Of a DNA stretch of 63,172 nucleotides, positions 58,062 to 63,172 are shown piece after piece; the stretch's first letter is position 1, and each line of letters begins with the position of its first letter. The notes beneath the pieces are model-generated. The model searched no databases. It saw only the letters and a list, made by a program, of their open reading frames with translations, and was not told the DNA's origin. This DNA comes from Ureibacillus chungkukjangi. GTDB taxonomy: Bacteria > Bacillota > Bacilli > Bacillales_A > Planococcaceae. The DNA is taken from the NCBI RefSeq assembly GCF_003217295.1, contig NZ_QJTJ01000020.1, positions 1-63,172 on the forward strand. Direction: 5' to 3'. Position numbers and translations under genes: made by a program.

Positions 58062-59318
58062 ATGAATGCAGAAATCATTGCGGTTGGCTCGGAGCTGTTG
58101 CTAGGGCAAATTGCCAATACAAATGCAAAATTTATCTCCACGCAACTATCTGAGCTAGGCATCAATGTTTTTTACCATACAGTGGTAGGGGACAATGCTG
58201 AGCGCCTAAAAAGTGCGATTGAAATTGCAGAAGCTCGTGCAGATTTAATCATCTTCTCTGGAGGACTTGGACCGACAAAGGATGATTTGACGAAGGAAAC
58301 GATTGCCAAGCATCTCGGATTGCCTTTGGTGATGGATGATGTGGCATTGAAGTTTATCGAGGAATTTTTCGCTGCACGCGGACGCGGCATGACCGAAAAC
58401 AATCGCAAGCAGGCGTTGATTTTAGAGGGTAGCACTGTGCTTGCAAATCATCATGGAATGGCACCAGGAATGCTTTTAGAGAAAAGCGGCAACACATACA
58501 TATTACTTCCTGGACCGCCAAAGGAACTTGAGCCGATGTTCCAGTTTGAAGCTAAGTCAAAGCTTGCTGCCCTTCTAAATGATGGCAGCGTTATTCAATC
58601 TCATGTCCTGCGTTTTTACGGCATTGGGGAGGCTGAGCTTGAGGATCGTGTTCAAGACATCCTGGATAACCAAACCAATCCAACTGTTGCACCGCTTGCA
58701 AGTGATGGCGAGGTAACATTACGTATTACAGCAAAGGCTGATAATGTTGAAGACGCGTGGAAGCTTATTAAGTCTAAGGAAGAAGAAATACTGGCTATTG
58801 TGGGCGAGTTCCACTACGGCTATAATGACGATTCTTTAGCCTCCAAATTAGTGGAAGTGCTGATTCATAACAAGCTAACCATTTCAGCAGCAGAAAGTCT
58901 GACAGCAGGTTTGTTCCAATCAGAGCTTGCTGAAATTCCTGGAGTGGGAGGTACCTTAATCGGTGGTGTTGTAACCTACACACCAGAGGCGAAGGTCAAT
59001 CAGCTCGGAATTGAAAAATCTCTGATCGAGCAATGCGGCGTTGTAAGTGGCGAATGTGCAGGAGCTATGGCAGCTCAGGTTCGCAAAAGATTTGGCACAG
59101 ATGTTGGGGTAGGCTTGACTGGCGCTGCTGGACCAGATGCTCATGACGGGCAGCCACCAGGAACAATCTGGCTAGGCTTTAGCATTGGTGATGCTGAGCC
59201 GGTAATGCATAAGCTTTCATTGCAGGGTATGCGCAACACAAATCGTATCCGAACGGTAAAATTTGCATGCAGCTATTTAATGCGCTTGCTTATTGAGAAG
59301 GGCTACGAAAAGATATAA
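58062..59318 (+). CDS. cinA: CinA-family competence/damage-inducible protein
   Basis: The 418-residue product has an N-terminal MoCF-like domain (EIIAVGSELLLGQIANTN; FSGGLGPTKDDLT) and a C-terminal CinA/PncC domain (SAAESLTAGLFQSELAEIPG, about 272-291; GLTGAAGPD). The family hydrolyses ADP-ribose and deamidates NMN; in Bacillus and Streptococcus it is linked to competence and RecA. AAGGGGG precedes the ATG. recA follows but has its own SOS promoter. Confidence 0.95.
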   Translation: MNAEIIAVGSELLLGQIANTNAKFISTQLSELGINVFYHTVVGDNAERLKSAIEIAEARADLIIFSGGLGPTKDDLTKETIAKHLGLPLVMDDVALKFIEEFFAARGRGMTENNRKQALILEGSTVLANHHGMAPGMLLEKSGNTYILLPGPPKELEPMFQFEAKSKLAALLNDGSVIQSHVLRFYGIGEAELEDRVQDILDNQTNPTVAPLASDGEVTLRITAKADNVEDAWKLIKSKEEEILAIVGEFHYGYNDDSLASKLVEVLIHNKLTISAAESLTAGLFQSELAEIPGVGGTLIGGVVTYTPEAKVNQLGIEKSLIEQCGVVSGECAGAMAAQVRKRFGTDVGVGLTGAAGPDAHDGQPPGTIWLGFSIGDAEPVMHKLSLQGMRNTNRIRTVKFACSYLMRLLIEKGYEKI

Positions 59319-59323
59319 TATAA

Positions 59324-59362
59324 GAGGGTAGTATCTTTTAAATATGGTACTACCCAATTTTT
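59324..59362 (+). terminator. terminator after cinA
   Basis: GGGTAGTA pairs with TACTACCC across an AT-rich loop, followed by AATTTTT. Confidence 0.78.
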
Positions 59363-59409
59363 AGAATTTGGGCTTAAAAAGGGCTCAAATTTTTATTTTG
59401 CCAGAAAAA

Positions 59410-59423
59410 CGAAAATATGTTCG
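59410..59423. promoter_or_regulatory. LexA (SOS) box of recA
   Basis: CGAAAATATGTTCG differs at one base from the Bacillus LexA consensus CGAACATATGTTCG and lies 8 bp upstream of the -35 box. Confidence 0.82.
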
Positions 59424-59431
59424 CTTTTTTC

Positions 59432-59460
59432 TTGAAACTTGTCTCAAAAAGAAGTATAGT
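59432..59460 (+). promoter_or_regulatory. recA promoter
   Basis: TTGAAA (59432-59437), a 17-bp spacer and TATAGT (59455-59460). It gives a leader of about 155 nt that contains a CTAGCAAA/TTTGCTAG stem-loop (59494-59501 with 59526-59533). Confidence 0.78.
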
Positions 59461-59621
59461 AGAGACATAAGAAAATGAACTAGATTCTTGTCCCTAGCAA
59501 ATTAGAAATTGCGGTCAATTAATCTTTTGCTAGAAAGTATGAAGTAAAGGCGCGGGTGTATTAGCACCTAAGCCAAAGTGAATTTTGATAATAATGTTTT
59601 TATATATAAGGAGGAAATATT

Positions 59622-60689
59622 TTGAGTAATGATCGTAAAGCTGCCTTAGATATGGCGTTAAAGCAAATTGAAAAGCAATTCGGTAAAGGCTCTATCATGA
59701 AACTGGGTGAACAATCAGATCGCCAAATGGAGACTTCTTCAAGTGGTTCATTAGCACTTGACGCAGCATTAGGTGTCGGCGGATATCCAAGAGGTCGTAT
59801 CGTAGAAATCTACGGTCCAGAATCATCAGGTAAAACAACTGTAGCACTGCATGCCATCGCTGAAGTTCAAGCAAAAGGCGGACAAGCTGCATTTATCGAT
59901 GCAGAGCATGCATTAGACCCAGTTTACGCACAAAAATTAGGTGTTAACATCGACGAGCTATTACTTTCTCAGCCAGATACTGGTGAGCAAGCATTAGAAA
60001 TCGCTGAAGCATTAGTACGAAGTGGTGCAATCGACATCATCATCATCGACTCAGTTGCTGCCCTAGTACCAAAAGCCGAAATTGAAGGCGAAATGGGTGA
60101 CTCTCACATGGGTCTACAAGCTCGTTTAATGTCTCAGGCATTACGTAAATTATCTGGTATCATCAACAAATCTAACACACTAGCAATCTTCATCAACCAA
60201 GTACGTGAAAAAATCGGTGTTATGTTCGGTAACCCTGAAACTACTACTGGTGGACGTGCCCTTAAATTCTACGCGTCAGTTCGTCTTGAAGTACGTCGTG
60301 CAGAAACAATCAAGCAAGGCACTGAAATGATTGGTAACAAAACAAAAATTAAAGTCGTGAAAAATAAGGTAGCGCCACCATTCCGTACAGCTGAAGTAGA
60401 CATCATGTACGGTGAGGGGATTTCTAAAGAAGGTGAAATCGTCGACATCGGTGCAGAGCTAGACATCATCCAAAAAAGTGGCTCATGGTATGCATATGAT
60501 GGCGAACGAATTGGACAAGGTAGAGAAAATGCAAAAGCCTTCCTTAAAGCGAACCCAGAAATCCGCGAGAAAGTTTCAAACCAAATCCGTGAATCTTATG
60601 GCATGACAGCTAACTCATACACAATCGGCGCCCATGACGAAGAAGAAGAAATGGACAAAGAACTAGCTTCATTACTAGATGAAGAATAA
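59622..60689 (+). CDS. recA: Recombinase RecA
   Basis: Strand-exchange ATPase and LexA co-protease. The 355-residue product has Walker [10 protein letters not shown] (about 66-74), Walker [13 protein letters not shown], the [12 protein letters not shown] and [20 protein letters not shown] (L2) segments, and an acidic C-terminus. TTG 59622 follows AAGGAGG. Codon use is that of a highly expressed gene. Confidence 0.98.
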   Translation: MSNDRKAALDMALKQIEKQFGKGSIMKLGEQSDRQMETSSSGSLALDAALGVGGYPRGRIVEIYGPESSGKTTVALHAIAEVQAKGGQAAFIDAEHALDPVYAQKLGVNIDELLLSQPDTGEQALEIAEALVRSGAIDIIIIDSVAALVPKAEIEGEMGDSHMGLQARLMSQALRKLSGIINKSNTLAIFINQVREKIGVMFGNPETTTGGRALKFYASVRLEVRRAETIKQGTEMIGNKTKIKVVKNKVAPPFRTAEVDIMYGEGISKEGEIVDIGAELDIIQKSGSWYAYDGERIGQGRENAKAFLKANPEIREKVSNQIRESYGMTANSYTIGAHDEEEEMDKELASLLDEE

Positions 60690-60701
60690 AATCTAAATCC
60701 C

Positions 60702-60735
60702 AACCCACTCCGACTAGTTGGAGTGGGTTTTACTG
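60702..60735 (+). terminator. terminator after recA
   Basis: AACCCACTCC (60702-60711) pairs perfectly with GGAGTGGGTT (60720-60729), followed by TTACT. Confidence 0.85.
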
Positions 60736-61290
60736 TGGGGAGAGGGAAGTTAAGAGAGTTGAGAGTGTTAAAAGAATTGTGAGATCTAGAGATTTAGTGC
60801 GCTGCAATTTGATATTTCTAATAAAATTACGCTTCGAAATTTAAAGTGGCTAGATTAATCACGGAACCACAAACTAGATTGATAGAAGCAGCTAACTTCG
60901 CCTCAACACCTCTGCTTTTAACAATTCTCTTAAGTAACTAATCTTTTTATCTCTGCTTTTAACAATTCTCTTAGGTCTCCCAATTTTTTACTCACTCACT
61001 AAACTATTTTCAAAAAACTTAATCAAAACCACATTGCTATCTTGCCGATAATAAAATGATGAGATTATTCCCAAATCCGCACCATCTATACGTAAATTTT
61101 CTCAAAAATGAATACAAATCATAAATTTTGACAACAATAGTTAGAAATATCTTATTTATTAGATATTTTGGAATGTATAGTAATTCATTAGACTCTCGCA
61201 AGACTGGATGAATTAAAACTAAAGGCTCATAAGTGGGATTTAGACTACTTCAATAAGCTTACATTTTTTAGGGGTAGGTTGTGGGAATCC
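60736..61290. other. intergenic region recA-rny
   Basis: It contains a degenerate relative of the 21-bp-box element (about 60812-60890: AT-rich core, then AGTGGCTAGATTAAT) and a direct repeat TCTGCTTTTAACAATTCTCT at 60911 and 60952. The remaining 300 bases are AT-rich without a gene. Confidence 0.5.
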
Positions 61291-61319
61291 TTGACATTGC
61301 TAGGTTAGAGCTATACAAT
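61291..61319 (+). promoter_or_regulatory. promoter of rny
   Basis: A consensus TTGACA (61291-61296), a 17-bp spacer and TACAAT (61314-61319). The leader is about 165 nt. Confidence 0.82.
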
Positions 61320-61331
61320 TAAAATTGTATA
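61312..61331. promoter_or_regulatory. palindrome over the rny -10 box and start site
   Basis: TATACAATT (61312-61320), AA, AATTGTATA (61323-61331): a perfect 9-bp-arm inverted repeat placed where an operator would block initiation. Confidence 0.45.
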
Positions 61332-61489
61332 ATTTCTAAATTTTGAAATGAAATAGGCAGTATGTTGAAAGCTAAGTTTTGTGAACAATGGAATATCAAA
61401 TCACAGGGTGAATTTGATATATTGAAAAACTTTAGTCAATGTATGGGCCGACTGAAAATGAAACGAATATAGCAAGAGGAGGTGTTCGA

Positions 61490-63046
61490 ATGATGGAATA
61501 CATTATCTCCGCTTTGCTTGGACTCATCGTCGGTGGCGTTGTTATCTATTTGTATATGAAAAAAGTGAACGAATCCAAAGTAAATGGTGCGAAAAATTCA
61601 GCTGAGCTAATCATTGATGAAGCTAAGCGAGAAGCGGAAGCGCTGAAAAAAGAAGCACTACTTGAAGCAAAAGATGAAACTCACAAAATTCGAACTGAAG
61701 CAGAAAAAGACATCCGTGAACGCCGGGCAGAGCTTCAGAAACAAGAAAACCGGTTATTGCAAAGAGAAGAAAATCTTGATCGCAAGGATGATGCTCTGAA
61801 TAAGAGAGAATCAGGCTTAGAGCGAAAAGAAGAAGCTCTAACTGAGAGACAACAGCATATTGAACAGATGGAAAGCAAAGTGGAAGAGCTAGTACGCGCA
61901 CAAACGGCAGAGCTTGAACGTATTGCTGCTTTAACTCGCGAGGAAGCGAAGGGAATCATCCTTAAAGAAGTTGAAAACGAACTTTCAACGGATATTGCGG
62001 TGATGACAAAAGAAGCAGAAACACGTGCAAAAGAAGAATCTGACAAAAAAGCTCGTGAGATATTATCACTTGCACTACAACGCTTTGCAGCAGATCACGT
62101 TGCTGAAACAACTGTATCTGTTGTAAACTTACCGAATGACGAAATGAAGGGCCGTATCATCGGTCGTGAAGGACGTAACATCCGAACACTAGAAACACTT
62201 ACTGGTATCGATTTAATCATTGATGATACGCCAGAAGCAGTTATCCTATCTGGTTTCGACCCAATCCGTCGTGAAACAGCTCGTCTTGCACTTGAAAAAT
62301 TAGTACAAGATGGCCGAATCCATCCAGCTCGCATTGAAGAAATGGTGGAAAAATCACGTCGTGAAATGGACGAGCAGATTCGTGAAACGGGAGAACAAAC
62401 AACGTTCGAAGTTGGAATTCACAATCTGCATCCAGACCTTATGAAAATCCTTGGTCGCATGAAGTATCGTACAAGCTATGGCCAAAACGTATTGAAGCAC
62501 TCAATCGAAGTGGCACATCTATCAGGTCTTCTAGCAGCAGAGCTAGGCGAGGATGTAACATTAGCAAGACGTGCAGGATTACTTCACGATATCGGGAAAG
62601 CCATTGACCACGAAGTCGAAGGTAGTCACGTAGAAATCGGTGTAGAGCTTGCTACTAAGTACAAAGAGCATCCTGTTGTTATCAACAGTATCGCGTCTCA
62701 CCATGGTGACACTGAAGCAACTTCAGTTATTGCCGTAATCGTTGCAGCTGCCGATGCATTATCAGCAGCAAGACCAGGTGCACGTAGCGAAACGCTTGAA
62801 AACTACATTCGCCGTCTAGAAAAACTGGAAGAAATTTCAGAAAGCTATGATGGAGTAGAAAAATCCTTCGCTATCCAAGCTGGTCGTGAAATCCGTATCA
62901 TCGTTCAACCAGAAAAAATCGACGATCTAGCTTCACACCGTTTAGCACGCGACATCCGCAAACGAATCGAAGAAGAACTCGACTACCCTGGCCACATCAA
63001 AGTAACGGTCATCCGCGAAACACGCTCAGTAGAATACGCTAAATAG
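61490..63046 (+). CDS. rny: Ribonuclease Y
   Basis: Membrane-anchored endoribonuclease that starts bulk mRNA decay. The 518-residue product has an N-terminal membrane helix (about 3-22), a long coiled coil (about 30-200), a KH domain ([21 protein letters not shown], about 220-240) and an HD domain with [12 protein letters not shown] (about 363-374). ATG 61490 follows GAGGAGGTG; the frame open from 61439 has no ribosome binding site. Confidence 0.97.
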   Translation: MMEYIISALLGLIVGGVVIYLYMKKVNESKVNGAKNSAELIIDEAKREAEALKKEALLEAKDETHKIRTEAEKDIRERRAELQKQENRLLQREENLDRKDDALNKRESGLERKEEALTERQQHIEQMESKVEELVRAQTAELERIAALTREEAKGIILKEVENELSTDIAVMTKEAETRAKEESDKKAREILSLALQRFAADHVAETTVSVVNLPNDEMKGRIIGREGRNIRTLETLTGIDLIIDDTPEAVILSGFDPIRRETARLALEKLVQDGRIHPARIEEMVEKSRREMDEQIRETGEQTTFEVGIHNLHPDLMKILGRMKYRTSYGQNVLKHSIEVAHLSGLLAAELGEDVTLARRAGLLHDIGKAIDHEVEGSHVEIGVELATKYKEHPVVINSIASHHGDTEATSVIAVIVAAADALSAARPGARSETLENYIRRLEKLEEISESYDGVEKSFAIQAGREIRIIVQPEKIDDLASHRLARDIRKRIEEELDYPGHIKVTVIRETRSVEYAK

Positions 63047-63137
63047 AAATTTAACCCCTTTTGACACACTAGTTGTGTAAAGTGTACCCTTTGTAAAGGA
63101 CATTTTTAAAAAGACTCTGGGGAATTAGGCAACTTGA

Positions 63138-63172
63138 AGAAGATGATGACTGTATTGTGCAGGCGTCATCTT
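63138..63172 (+). terminator. possible terminator cut by the window end
   Basis: AAGATGATGAC pairs with GTCATCTT at the very end of the window; the following T-run would be outside. Confidence 0.45.

Noticed and set aside
63061-63090. TTGACA-led promoter after rny
   Set aside because: The -10 match is poor (TACCCT at 18 bp) and the downstream gene is outside the window.

Overview
The window is a low-GC, predominantly co-oriented chromosomal core segment from an endospore-forming Bacillales bacterium. Protein style and gene order fit the Planococcaceae (Lysinibacillus / Solibacillus / Ureibacillus-like), but I cannot name a species from sequence alone. Sporulation is indicated by ymxH-dpaA-dpaB (dipicolinate synthase) behind a sigma-K-like promoter and by a SpoIIIE/FtsK translocase. 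Motility is indicated by sigD and a SwrB-like gene.

Layout. 1-1103: a tandem array of 52-bp units and leader DNA. 1104-2946: sigD, a small unknown gene and swrB. 3104-6763: rpsB, tsf, pyrH, frr, with a block of structured repeats between rpsB and tsf. 7152-11242: uppS, cdsA, dxr, rseP. 11396-11895: second 52-bp array. 12107-18356: a divergent prolyl-tRNA synthetase gene and polC. 18719-24351: rimP, nusA, ylxR, ylxQ, infB, ylxP, rbfA. 24881-29684: truB, ribF, rpsO, pnp. 29740-30425: third 52-bp array. 30526-32494: a minus-strand ABC exporter pair. 32757-37989: mlpA, ymxH, dpaA, dpaB, asd, dapA. 38121-39035: a minus-strand NERD-domain gene. 39159-40345: the largest 52-bp array. 40582-44752: rnjB and spoIIIE/ftsK. 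44921-50761: a GntR regulator and a BMP-type nucleoside ABC importer. 51497-58049: ymfF, ymfH, ymfI, ymfJ, ymfK, rodZ/ymfM and pgsA. 58062-63046: cinA, recA and rny.

The genes are mostly housekeeping: translation, RNA processing and decay (pnp, rnjB, rny), lipid and isoprenoid synthesis, lysine/DPA synthesis feeding cell wall and spore, replication and DNA repair. Intrinsic terminators divide them into short operons. Recognisable control sites include an S15 autoregulatory leader before rpsO, a LexA (SOS) box before recA, a sigma-K-like promoter before ymxH-dpaAB, and a palindrome over the -10 box of the rny promoter.

The unusual content is intergenic. (1) Four long arrays share an exact 52-bp period (five helical turns) although their sequences differ; each carries its own self-complementary arm pair. 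(2) A dispersed element occurs in opposite orientations at about 24.48-24.73 kb and 50.88-51.23 kb, with a degenerate relative near 60.8 kb. It has trains of 21-bp boxes (two helical turns) in which a roughly 5-nt core is exchanged inside a constant frame, flanking an AT-rich palindrome. (3) Three tandem copies of a hairpin-rich element between rpsB and tsf have closing stems that change in a compensatory way. Several of these begin just 3' of an intrinsic terminator. (4) The proS gene at the usual rseP-polC position encodes a protein with altered active-site motifs. No tRNA, rRNA, insertion sequence, prophage or CRISPR array was recognised.
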